From positions 1-17,608 of the forward strand of contig CAJMLO010000020.1 of NCBI GenBank assembly GCA_905214245.1: DNA of 17,608 nt, written 5' to 3'. Under the pieces are notes generated by a model. The model searched no databases. It saw nothing but the letters and a program-made list of their open reading frames with translations, and had not been told where the DNA came from. Each line of letters opens with the position of its first letter. The stretch's first letter is position 1. The stretch is from an uncultured bacterium (GTDB lineage: Bacteria > Bacillota > Clostridia > TANB77 > CAG-508). This document shows positions 1-7,345 of the stretch, one piece after another. The position numbers and the translations under genes were made by a program.

Positions 1-129
1 AAATAAATATATTAATTTCAAAAATACCATATAAAATACAATTTTATATTTTAAATATATTTATGCTTGTTTTATTATGTGATGTATGTGCATCATTTTT
101 TACTCATATACCTTTACATTAAGTATTTG

Positions 130-158
130 TAGACATTTATGTAAAATTATGTTATAAT
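130..158 (+). promoter_or_regulatory. Sigma-A promoter for the small + strand gene
   Basis: The -35 box TAGACA (130-135) and the -10 box TATAAT (153-158) are separated by 17 bases. Transcription would start near 165, giving a leader of about 40 nucleotides. This is the only clear promoter on the + strand in the window and it supports the short gene at 206 as real. Confidence 0.75.
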
Positions 159-205
159 ATATTTGTATTTACGTTAACTAATTACATTATGAGGAGGTAT
201 CTTTT

Positions 206-427
206 ATGGTACGTAAGCAGACTTATGGTGAACGGATGGCAGAATGGGAAGAAGAAAGAGATCGGAGTCACTGGAACGATTTATTCGAAAAAGCAGTAAT
301 TGAAAAAAGGTATGATGATATTGAAGAGCTTCTTGCCGAAGCTATATACTGCGAATACCCCGTTCCAAATAATGTAACAGATGTAAAAGTTTTAGCATTA
401 ATTAATAGTTATCATGCTAAACGCTGA
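206..427 (+). CDS. Hypothetical small charged protein, 73 aa
   Basis: I do not recognise this protein. It is soluble-looking, rich in Glu, Arg, Lys and Asp, and probably mostly helical, with no signal peptide, membrane segment, cysteine pair or clear catalytic motif. It has several aromatic residues (Trp14, Trp23, Tyr35, Tyr48, Tyr52). The start is well supported: GAGGAGGT at 191-198 lies seven bases before the ATG, behind a good promoter, and a hairpin terminator begins 12 bases after the stop. It is thus a complete one-gene transcription unit, convergent with the methyltransferase gene. By hand count 82 of its 222 bases are G or C (37%), which looks higher than the neighbouring genes, and it uses CGT, CGG and CGC arginine codons. 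That could mean a different origin or strong expression. Real gene: fairly sure. Function: unknown. Confidence 0.8.
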   Translation: MVRKQTYGERMAEWEEERDRSHWNDLFEKAVIEKRYDDIEELLAEAIYCEYPVPNNVTDVKVLALINSYHAKR

Positions 428-438
428 ATTATCCTCAT

Positions 439-473
439 AAAAGGAACTTAGAAAAATTCTAGGTTCCTTTTTT
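439..473. terminator. Bidirectional intrinsic terminator
   Basis: A 15-base left arm (439-453, AAAAGGAACTTAGAA) pairs with 457-471 through one G-T wobble and a very short loop. On the + strand it runs into a T tract ending at 473, and on the - strand it ends in TTTT. It lies between two convergent genes and can end both transcripts. Confidence 0.88.
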
Positions 474-542
474 ACTTATTTAATCAAAATTAAATTACCT
501 TTGACAGTACAAATTCTTGAAGCAAACTGCATACTTTTTTCT

Positions 543-1130
543 TTATTTTTTTCTAGCTATTGCAAGCCCATCTCCTACTTCTAAAACTTTAACCTCAAGC
601 TCTTCATTTTCATCAAGTTCTTTTAAAAACTCTCTTAAATTTCTTACAGCTGTACGTTGTTTATGTTTATTGTAATCACTCATTACATATCCTTTATACA
701 AAACATTATCTGCAAGTATTATGCCATTGCTATTAAGCATTCTTAATGCTTCTTTTAAGAAAAATGGATATTTCCCTTTTGCAGCATCAATAAATATAAC
801 ATCATATTTATCATTTAATGTTGGAAGTATTTCAACAGCATCTCCAAATAAAATGTTAATTCTTTTTTCTACCTCTGCTCTTTGTATATTTTCCTTTGCC
901 TGAATAACTCTATCCTCTTCTCTTTCTATTGTATCAATTCTTCCATTTTCTTTTAAGTATTTAGAAAAACATATTGCAGAATATCCAACAGCTGTACCTA
1001 TTTCAAGTATCTTCTCCGGCTTATCTTTACTTAAAATCTCGTCAATTACTTCTAATGTGTCATCCATAATAATTGGAATTTTCTCTTCCAATGCTTTTTG
1101 TTTTATTTTCTCTAATTCTATTTCGTTCAT
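543..1130 (-). CDS. trmR: TrmR-type class I SAM-dependent O-methyltransferase
   Basis: This is a class I Rossmann-fold methyltransferase of the O-methyltransferase 3 family. In Bacillus subtilis the relative TrmR (YrrM) methylates 5-hydroxyuridine at the wobble position of certain tRNAs. Visible motifs are the SAM loop EIGTAVGYSAI (residues 43-53), an acidic residue after beta-2 (Glu69), GDA (96-98), and FIDAAKGKY (113-121). Asp115 and Asp141-Asn142 are likely metal ligands, and the end carries VGDGLAIARKK. At 195 residues it is about 20 shorter at the N-terminus than B. subtilis TrmR as I recall it. The ATG at 1130 is the only usable in-frame start, because an in-frame TAA lies about 10 bases upstream, yet it has no visible ribosome binding site. 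It lies downstream of typA across a weak hairpin. The tRNA substrate is inferred from the family; a catechol-type O-methyltransferase role is the alternative. Confidence 0.85.
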   Translation of the reverse strand: MNEIELEKIKQKALEEKIPIIMDDTLEVIDEILSKDKPEKILEIGTAVGYSAICFSKYLKENGRIDTIEREEDRVIQAKENIQRAEVEKRINILFGDAVEILPTLNDKYDVIFIDAAKGKYPFFLKEALRMLNSNGIILADNVLYKGYVMSDYNKHKQRTAVRNLREFLKELDENEELEVKVLEVGDGLAIARKK

Positions 1131-1149
1131 ACTTATTACTTAATCGATT

Positions 1150-1161
1150 CCACTTAAGTGG
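1150..1161. repeat. Perfect 12-bp palindrome upstream of trmR
   Basis: CCACTTAAGTGG is a perfect palindrome in the gap between typA and trmR, about 20 bases before the trmR ATG. It could be a small operator or a short hairpin, but nothing else supports either. It may be chance. Confidence 0.3.
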
Positions 1162-1195
1162 CATGATTACCTTTCTTTTTTATTTCAAGGATAAA

Positions 1196-1215
1196 GCCAC
1201 GAATACAATCGTGGC
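1196..1215 (-). terminator. Hairpin after typA, probable weak terminator
   Basis: GCCACGA (1196-1202) pairs perfectly with TCGTGGC (1209-1215) around a 6-base loop, 13 bases after the typA stop. On the - strand it is followed only by TTTATCC, a poor T tract. I expect partial termination with read-through into trmR, for which I see no convincing promoter. Confidence 0.55.
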
Positions 1216-1228
1216 CTTAAAAATTTAA

Positions 1229-3046
1229 TTATGCTTGTGTACGTCTTGCTTCTCTTTCACGTGTCTTAGTATCTAATATTTTCTTTCTTAAACGAATATT
1301 TTTTGGTGTAACTTCTACAAGTTCGTCATCTTGGATAAATTCAATTGCTTTTTCAAGTGATAATTGAATTGGTGGAACTAAACGAAGTGCATCATCAGAA
1401 CCAGAGGCTCTTGTATTTGTTAAATGTTTTTCTTTACATACATTTATAGAAATATCTTCATTTCTTGAATTCATACCAACAATCATACCTTCGTAAACTT
1501 CTACACCAGCACCAATGAATAATTCTCCTCTTTCTTGAGCATTGTATAAACCATATGTTACAGATGTTCCTTGTTCAAATGCAACTAAAACACCTCTTGT
1601 TCTTGATTGAACTTCACCTTTATATGGCTCATAGCAATCAAAAATGCTATTCATTGTTCCTACACCTTTTGTATCTGTTAAGAACTCTGTTCTATATCCA
1701 ATTAATCCTCTTGCTGGAATCTTAAACTCAACTTTAGTATGACCTGCTTCAGCTGGTTCCATGTTAATCATCTCAGCTTTTCTTTTACCTAATTTCTCGA
1801 TAACATTTCCTATAGAATCATCTGGAACATTTACAACTAATCTTTCGATTGGCTCACATTTTACTCCATCAATCTCCTTAAAGATAACTTTTGGACGAGA
1901 AACTAAAAGCTCAAATCCTTCTCTTCTCATTGTCTCAATAAGAACTGATAAGTGAAGTTCTCCACGTCCGCAAACTTCAAAACTATCTGCAGAATCTGTT
2001 TCTTTAACTCTTAAACTTACATTTCTTTCAAGCTCTTTAAATAATCTGTCACGAATATGCCTTGATGTAACAAATTGTCCCTCTTTACCTGCAAAAGGTC
2101 CATTGTTTACACTAAATGTCATAGAAACTGTTGGTTCATCAATATCAACAAATGGTATTTTCTCAGGATTGTTTACATCACAAATTGTATCTCCAATGTT
2201 AATATCAGAAATACCTGATAGGCAAACTATATCTCCAGCTTTAACTTCTTCAACTTCAACTCTTTTTAATCCCATATATGTGAACAATTTTGCAATTTTT
2301 CCTTGCTCTGTTTTATCTTTTTTGCAAACTGCTACTGTGCTTCCTGCTTTAATTGTTCCTCTTTCAACTCTACCAACAGCAAGTCTACCAAGATATTCAT
2401 CATAATCAATATTAGATACAAGCATTTGTGTATCTCCATCCATGTCACATGCAGGTGGTTCAATATTTTTTATAATTGTATCAAAAATGCAATTTACATT
2501 ATCAGATTCATCTTCCAAATGCATTTTAGCAATTCCATTTTTAGCAGATGCATAAATTACAGGGAAATCAAGTTGTTCGTCATTTGCATTTAATTCAATA
2601 AATAGCTCTAGAACTTGGTCAACAACTTTAAGCGGATTTGCACCAGGTCTATCAATTTTATTTATAATTACAATTGGTTTTAAATTAAGTGATAAAGATT
2701 TTTTCAAAACCTCTCTTGTTTGTGGCATTGGTCCTTCAAAAGCATCAACTAAAAGTAAAACACCATCAACCATTTTTAAAACACGCTCTACTTCTCCACC
2801 GAAGTCAGCATGTCCTGGTGTATCAACAATATTTATTTTTACATCATTGTACATAACAGATGTATTTTTAGAAAGAATTGTGATACCTCTTTCTTTTTCA
2901 AGATCATTTGAATCCATTACTCTTTCATCAACTTGCTCATTATCTCTAAAAACATGGCTTTGTTTTAATAAAGCATCTACAAGTGTTGTTTTTCCGTGAT
3001 CAACGTGTGCTATAATTGCTACGTTTCTAATATTTTTGTTATTCAT
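1229..3046 (-). CDS. typA: Translational GTPase TypA/BipA
   Basis: TypA (BipA) is a translation-factor GTPase that binds the ribosome near the A site and aids 50S assembly and growth under stress such as cold. The 605-residue length is usual for the family. All G motifs are present: AHVDHGKTT (13-21), RGITI (53-57), DTPGH (75-79), NKID (129-132) and SAK (167-169). Elongation-factor domains II, III and V follow, then the TypA-specific C-terminal domain, with GRGELHLSVLIETMRREGFE, ARGLIGYRTEF and the basic tail typical of TypA. The start at 3046 has AAGGGG a few bases upstream. The gene has its own consensus promoter embedded in the end of the upstream cmk-plsC gene, so it can be expressed independently of it. 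A hairpin lies just after the stop. Identity is secure. Confidence 0.97.
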   Translation of the reverse strand: MNNKNIRNVAIIAHVDHGKTTLVDALLKQSHVFRDNEQVDERVMDSNDLEKERGITILSKNTSVMYNDVKINIVDTPGHADFGGEVERVLKMVDGVLLLVDAFEGPMPQTREVLKKSLSLNLKPIVIINKIDRPGANPLKVVDQVLELFIELNANDEQLDFPVIYASAKNGIAKMHLEDESDNVNCIFDTIIKNIEPPACDMDGDTQMLVSNIDYDEYLGRLAVGRVERGTIKAGSTVAVCKKDKTEQGKIAKLFTYMGLKRVEVEEVKAGDIVCLSGISDINIGDTICDVNNPEKIPFVDIDEPTVSMTFSVNNGPFAGKEGQFVTSRHIRDRLFKELERNVSLRVKETDSADSFEVCGRGELHLSVLIETMRREGFELLVSRPKVIFKEIDGVKCEPIERLVVNVPDDSIGNVIEKLGKRKAEMINMEPAEAGHTKVEFKIPARGLIGYRTEFLTDTKGVGTMNSIFDCYEPYKGEVQSRTRGVLVAFEQGTSVTYGLYNAQERGELFIGAGVEVYEGMIVGMNSRNEDISINVCKEKHLTNTRASGSDDALRLVPPIQLSLEKAIEFIQDDELVEVTPKNIRLRKKILDTKTREREARRTQA

Positions 3047-3090
3047 TTATATTACCCCTTCTCTTTTTTCTCATAAAAATCTAATTCCAT

Positions 3091-3119
3091 ATTATACTCT
3101 AACTTTCCTTCTTTGTCAA
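3091..3119 (-). promoter_or_regulatory. Perfect consensus sigma-A promoter for typA
   Basis: On the - strand TTGACA (3119-3114) and TATAAT (3096-3091) are separated by exactly 17 bases. The -35 box lies inside the last codons of cmk-plsC and the spacer contains its stop codon. Transcription would begin near 3085, about 40 bases before the typA start. Confidence 0.87.
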
Positions 3120-4397
3120 CATAACTATTTGATTCATAATCAATTTCGTAGCTTCATCTTGTAGCTCCTTATCTTTACCTTTGTAACTACTTAAATCAAT
3201 AGGCTCTCCATAATTTACATACACTTTAGAAAATGGCTTAAAGCTACCATGAATTCCAACCGGAATAACAGGTACACCAGTTTTTATTGCCATATATGCA
3301 GCACCATTTTTTGCTTTCATATTTTTAGCCATTCCTTTTCGTGTTCCCTCTGGAAAAATTCCAAGTACTCCTCCAGATTTTACTACTTTAAGACATCTTT
3401 TCATTGCCTCCATATCTTGCATATTTCTTTTTATAGGAATAATATCAAAAACATGTGCAAGCCAATTTAATATTCTAAATCTAAATAAATCTTCTTTTCC
3501 AACAAAATTAACCATTCTTTTATTAAGTAATACAATTGCAGCAGCATCAAGATAGTTTATGTGATTTGCACAAACAATATATGCACCCTCATCAGGAATT
3601 TTTCCAGTAACTCTTACTCTAAATGCAATATGATAAAGTCCTGCTAAAAAGCCTTTCGTACATGTTCTTACAAACTTTTTCCATGGTGTTTCAGGTCTAA
3701 TAGAATATATTTTTTCAAGCATTCTTTGACTTTTCTTCTTTGCTTTTATAATTTTTTCTATTTTTGAAACAACCTCTTTAATTGTCATATTTGTAGTATC
3801 AATTACAACTGCATCTGTTGCAACTTTAAGAGCACCAATTTCTTTGTTTTTGTCATTTTCATCTCTTTTTTTGATATTTTCCAAAATCTCGTCATAACTC
3901 ATATCTATTCCTTTTTCTTGATTTTGTTTATATCTTCTTTTAGCTCTTTCTTCTACATCAGCATCTAAATAAATTTTAACATCAGCAAGAGGAAATACAT
4001 ATGTTCCAATGTCTCTTCCTTCCATTATAACTTCCTTGCCTTCTGCCATTTTTCTTTGAAGGCCAGACATCGCAAGCCTTACCTCTTTTATACTTGATAC
4101 TTGTGATACCATTTTTGTAACTTCTTTGCTTCTTATTTTTTCAGTTACATCTTCTCCATCAAGAAAAACTTTCTGTTTTCCTTTTTCTTGTTTTAACTCT
4201 ATTTTTATATTTTCTAATAATTCTTTTATTGCATCTAAATCTTCAAGTTTTACATTTTTATTTTGCATAGCAAGTGTTACACATCTGTATGTAGCACCTG
4301 TATCGATATTTACTAAATTTAATTTTTTAGCAAGTTTTGCTGTAACAGTTCCTTTTCCAGTTCCTGCAGGTCCATCTATCGCAACTACAAATGACAT
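3099..4397 (-). CDS. cmk-plsC: Fused cytidylate kinase / 1-acylglycerol-phosphate acyltransferase
   Basis: Two enzymes are joined in one 432-residue chain. Residues 1 to about 220 are cytidylate kinase, which phosphorylates CMP and dCMP: P-loop GPAGTGKGT (9-17), DTGATYR (32-38), EGRDIGTYVFP (126-136) and the lid arginines RAKRR (151-155). Residues about 226-432 are a PlsC-type acyltransferase, which adds the second acyl chain to lysophosphatidic acid: NHINYLD (278-284, the NHx4D catalytic motif), PIKR (321-324), FPEGT (348-352) and VPVIPVGIHG (375-384). The PlsC part has a hydrophobic stretch (about 249-260), so it probably sits on the membrane. Met226 (MLEKIYSIRPETPWKK) looks like the former start of a free PlsC. 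The ATG follows the upstream stop directly, with GAGGA inside that gene, so translation is coupled. Both active sites look intact. The GKGT P-loop ending differs from the GKST I would expect. Confidence 0.94.
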   Translation of the reverse strand: MSFVVAIDGPAGTGKGTVTAKLAKKLNLVNIDTGATYRCVTLAMQNKNVKLEDLDAIKELLENIKIELKQEKGKQKVFLDGEDVTEKIRSKEVTKMVSQVSSIKEVRLAMSGLQRKMAEGKEVIMEGRDIGTYVFPLADVKIYLDADVEERAKRRYKQNQEKGIDMSYDEILENIKKRDENDKNKEIGALKVATDAVVIDTTNMTIKEVVSKIEKIIKAKKKSQRMLEKIYSIRPETPWKKFVRTCTKGFLAGLYHIAFRVRVTGKIPDEGAYIVCANHINYLDAAAIVLLNKRMVNFVGKEDLFRFRILNWLAHVFDIIPIKRNMQDMEAMKRCLKVVKSGGVLGIFPEGTRKGMAKNMKAKNGAAYMAIKTGVPVIPVGIHGSFKPFSKVYVNYGEPIDLSSYKGKDKELQDEATKLIMNQIVMLTKKES

Positions 4398-5240
4398 CTA
4401 TTTTTCCTCACTTTCTGGCATATACACACCTTTTGCCATAACCGACACTTCTTGCACATTCATTGTTGTTAATCTTTCAATTTCTTTTTTTGTTCTTTGC
4501 TTAAATTCTCTTAAAACATTTACAATATTGTATCCATAAACCACATATACTTCCATATAAATAATCATTCCACTTATTGTACTCTCTACTCTTATTCTTG
4601 AAAGTCTGTTTATTCCTTCTGTTTTTCTTGCAACATATTCAGCGATTTGCCTAAAAACAGTATCTGAAATTGTAAAATTGCCCATATAGCTAAAAGTTGG
4701 CCTAATTATTGATTTTTCGGCTATATAAGGCTCATTTGTTTTAGAGTTAAACTTAAAAATTTGAAGTGGATCTAAAATATATCCAGAAAAATCTCTTTTT
4801 ATCTCAAATGTTGGAACAGGAATAACATGTTTTCCTTCTGTTGTACGAATTCTTTTAGCTGTTTCCATTTCTGTTTCTGTCGCAACTTGATTTATGTATA
4901 TTGTTTTTTCTGGAACTTCTAATCCTAAATTTGTAGCAATTTTTTCTACCATATCATCAGATGTTCCTAAGATTAAAATTGATTCAGGCTTAAACTTTTT
5001 TAGGGCCTCTCTCATTTCTTTTCTTTCTTTTTCATCAATAAAAATTGCTCTTTTTACTGTTTCTATTTTTGTTGGTGCTTTTTTTGCGCTAATTCCTGCA
5101 ATAACATCATTATCACGTATAAGCAAACCATCATCAATAATATAATGTATGTCATTTTCACCAGCAACCATTTGTGCACGGTAGCTTTTACCTGTACCTG
5201 ATGGTCCTACAAAAGCATACACTTTAGTTTTCTTTGCCAT
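4398..5240 (-). CDS. P-loop NTPase fused to an Asp23-like domain
   Basis: I cannot give this 280-residue protein a known name. The N-terminus is a nucleotide-binding domain with Walker A GPSGTGKS (12-19) and a short acidic segment, IIDDGLLI (34-41). ILILGTSDDMVEKIATNLGL (88-107) looks like another Rossmann-type strand-helix unit. The last 95 residues or so (180-273) resemble Asp23/Gls24 envelope-stress proteins: ISDTVFRQIAEYVARKTEGI, then a strand ending VYVVYGYNI, then a helix and MNVQEVSVMAKGVYMP. There is no signal peptide or membrane segment, so it is probably cytoplasmic and may bind a membrane partner. GGAAGG lies about 11 bases before the ATG. The stop codon abuts the cmk-plsC start with no gap, so the two are surely co-translated, which hints at a link to envelope lipid supply (inference). 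The NTP hydrolysed and the role are unknown. Confidence 0.85.
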   Translation of the reverse strand: MAKKTKVYAFVGPSGTGKSYRAQMVAGENDIHYIIDDGLLIRDNDVIAGISAKKAPTKIETVKRAIFIDEKERKEMREALKKFKPESILILGTSDDMVEKIATNLGLEVPEKTIYINQVATETEMETAKRIRTTEGKHVIPVPTFEIKRDFSGYILDPLQIFKFNSKTNEPYIAEKSIIRPTFSYMGNFTISDTVFRQIAEYVARKTEGINRLSRIRVESTISGMIIYMEVYVVYGYNIVNVLREFKQRTKKEIERLTTMNVQEVSVMAKGVYMPESEEK

Positions 5241-5278
5241 TTAATCTCATTCCTTCCATATGGCATATATTTTAAATG

Positions 5279-5313
5279 TACGGTTGCATACTTTTAGATA
5301 GTATGTAACCGTA
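5279..5313 (-). promoter_or_regulatory. Leader hairpin upstream of the P-loop/Asp23 gene
   Basis: A 13-base inverted repeat (5279-5291 with 5301-5313) has a 9-base loop and one imperfect pair, which is G-U on the + strand and A-C on the - strand. No T tract follows on either side, so it is not a standard terminator. It would lie in the 5' leader of the downstream gene if the promoter at 5326-5353 is used. Confidence 0.45.
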
Positions 5314-5325
5314 ATCTTTGCTTTA

Positions 5326-5353
5326 ATAATACTTTGTTATGTAAAATTTACAA
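5326..5353 (-). promoter_or_regulatory. Possible promoter for the P-loop/Asp23 - cmk-plsC operon
   Basis: TTGTAA (5353-5348) and TATTAT (5331-5326) are separated by 16 bases on the - strand. This is a fair but not strong match to sigma-A. It overlaps an imperfect inverted repeat (5331-5348 with 5358-5378) that begins soon after the thrS stop and lacks a T tract, so thrS read-through is an alternative source of transcript. Confidence 0.45.
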
Positions 5354-5389
5354 AAGTAATTTTCACATACAACAGAGTAATTTCGTTTT

Positions 5390-7321
5390 CTAATCTCTTG
5401 CAAAAGTTTCAACTTCATGTTTAACTTTTTCGATAAATTCATCTTGATTCATTTGTCCTACATCTCCGTCTTTTCTTGAACGTACTCCAACAGAACCGTT
5501 TTCAATTTCTTTATCTCCAATAACAAGCATATATGGTACTTTTTGCATTTGAGCTTCACGAATTTTGTATCCAATTTTTTCATTTCTATCATCAACTTCA
5601 ACACGAATATCTTCATCCATCATTTTTTGAGCAAGTTCTTTTGCATATTCATGTTGTCTATCTGTAATAGGAAGTATTTTTACTTGCACTGGTGCAAGCC
5701 ATGTTGGGAATGCACCTTTTGTTTCTTCAATTAAGAAAGAAATAAATCTATCAAAAGTTCCAAGAATTGCTCTATGGATAACTATTGGTCTGTGTGCCTT
5801 TCCATCTTCTCCAATATATTCAAGTTCGAATCTTTGTGGTAATAAAAAGTCAAGTTGGCAAGTAGAAATTGTTACATCATGTCCAATTGCTGTTTTAATT
5901 TGAACATCAAGTTTTGGTCCATAAAATGCTGCTTCCCCTTTTGCTTCGTAGAAATCAAGGTTTAATTCTGTTAAAATTTCTCTTAATTGTCCCTCTGCTG
6001 TCTCCCACATTTCATCATCATCAAAATATTTTTCTTTATTTTCTTTGTCTCTTAAAGACAATCTAAATTTATAATCTTTAAATCCAAAATCTTTGTATAC
6101 AGAAAGAATTAAATTAACAACCTCTCCAAATACAGATTTAATTTGCTCAGGTGTTACAAAAATATGAGCATCATTTTGACACATTTCTCTAACTCTTTCA
6201 AGTCCACATACACTACCACTTGCTTCATATCTAAAGTCATGCGCAAGTTCCCCAATTTTAATAGGTAAATCTCTATATGAGTGCATTGCATTTTTATAAA
6301 TTAACATATGATGTGGACAGTTCATAGGTCTTAAAACCATTTCTTCAGTATCCATTTTCATAACAGGGAACATATCCTCTTTGTAATGATCCCAGTGTCC
6401 ACTTGTTTTGTATAGTGCAACATTTGCAAGTGATGGAGTATATACATGTTGATATCCAAGTTTAACTTCTTTTTTCAAAATATATTGTTCAAGTAATCTT
6501 CTAATTGTTGCTCCATGAGGTAAATACATTGGAAGTCCTGAACCAACAAGTTCATGAGTCATAAATAGGTCAAGTTGTTTTCCTATTTTTCTGTGATCTC
6601 TTTCTTTAGCCTCTTGAAGTAAAGCAAGATGTTCTTCAAGTTGGCTAGCTTTTGGGAAAGAAATAGCATAAATTCTTTGAAGCATTTTATTTTTTTCATT
6701 TCCTCTCCAATATGCACCTGATGAAGATAAAAGTTTTATACATTTAACTTTCCCTGTGCTCATTAAATGAGGTCCAGCACATAAATCTGTAAATTCACCC
6801 TGTTTATAGAATGAAATTTCTTCTCCTTCTGGAAGTTCATTTATTAATTCTACCTTGTAAGGCTCATCTTTCATAAGCTCTAGGGCTTCTGCTTTGGGCA
6901 AAGAAAATCTTTCAATTGGTAAATCCTCTTTTATAATTTTCTTCATTTCTTCTTCTATTTTTGCTTTGTCCTCATCAGAAAATGCTTTTTCAATATCAAA
7001 GTCATAATAAAATCCCTCATCTATTGATGGACCAATTGCAAGTTTAACATCATTTCCAAATATTCTTTTAATTGCTTGTGCCATTATATGTGATGTTGTG
7101 TGCCAATATGCTTTTTTACCATCTAAGTCATTTTCAAATGTTAATATTTCAACATTAGCTCCATCTTCTTCAATTTTATATCTTAAATCTTTTACCTCTC
7201 CATTAACTCTTCCTGCTGTTGCAACTCTTGCAAGTCCTTCACTAATTTTTTTAGCAAGTTCTAAAATGCTAATTCCTTTTTCGGCTTCAATACTTGAGCC
7301 ATCTTTTAAAATAATTTTCAT
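5390..7321 (-). CDS. thrS: Threonyl-tRNA synthetase
   Basis: ThrRS charges tRNA-Thr with threonine in the cytoplasm. The 643 residues show the full bacterial layout. A TGS domain (1-62) is followed by the editing domain, which hydrolyses mischarged Ser-tRNA-Thr, with HTTSH (74-78) and C181/H185 as its metal-like site. The class II catalytic core has RPMNCPHHM (331-339), RYEASG (364-369) and a motif 3 region around HRAILGTFDRF (516-526). Zinc ligands are Cys335, His386 and His516. The anticodon-binding domain occupies about 545-643. AGGAGG sits five bases before the ATG. The gene starts 24 bases after the stop of the PLC-like gene with no terminator between, so both belong to the operon behind the T-box leader and should be induced when tRNA-Thr is uncharged. 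All key residues are present. Confidence 0.98.
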   Translation of the reverse strand: MKIILKDGSSIEAEKGISILELAKKISEGLARVATAGRVNGEVKDLRYKIEEDGANVEILTFENDLDGKKAYWHTTSHIMAQAIKRIFGNDVKLAIGPSIDEGFYYDFDIEKAFSDEDKAKIEEEMKKIIKEDLPIERFSLPKAEALELMKDEPYKVELINELPEGEEISFYKQGEFTDLCAGPHLMSTGKVKCIKLLSSSGAYWRGNEKNKMLQRIYAISFPKASQLEEHLALLQEAKERDHRKIGKQLDLFMTHELVGSGLPMYLPHGATIRRLLEQYILKKEVKLGYQHVYTPSLANVALYKTSGHWDHYKEDMFPVMKMDTEEMVLRPMNCPHHMLIYKNAMHSYRDLPIKIGELAHDFRYEASGSVCGLERVREMCQNDAHIFVTPEQIKSVFGEVVNLILSVYKDFGFKDYKFRLSLRDKENKEKYFDDDEMWETAEGQLREILTELNLDFYEAKGEAAFYGPKLDVQIKTAIGHDVTISTCQLDFLLPQRFELEYIGEDGKAHRPIVIHRAILGTFDRFISFLIEETKGAFPTWLAPVQVKILPITDRQHEYAKELAQKMMDEDIRVEVDDRNEKIGYKIREAQMQKVPYMLVIGDKEIENGSVGVRSRKDGDVGQMNQDEFIEKVKHEVETFARD

Positions 7322-7345
7322 AACGTCCTCCTATTATTTATAATT

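Noticed and set aside
1..129. AT-rich left end considered as a structured RNA or origin element
   Set aside because: I see no stable hairpins, DnaA-box clusters or iterons there; it is plain AT-rich spacer before the promoter at 130.
2103..2593. Open frames on the + strand opposite typA, and similar ones opposite the other long genes
   Set aside because: They lie antisense to strongly conserved genes and encode low-complexity Ser/Phe/Ile/Cys-rich products without ribosome binding sites. They are shadows of the real genes.
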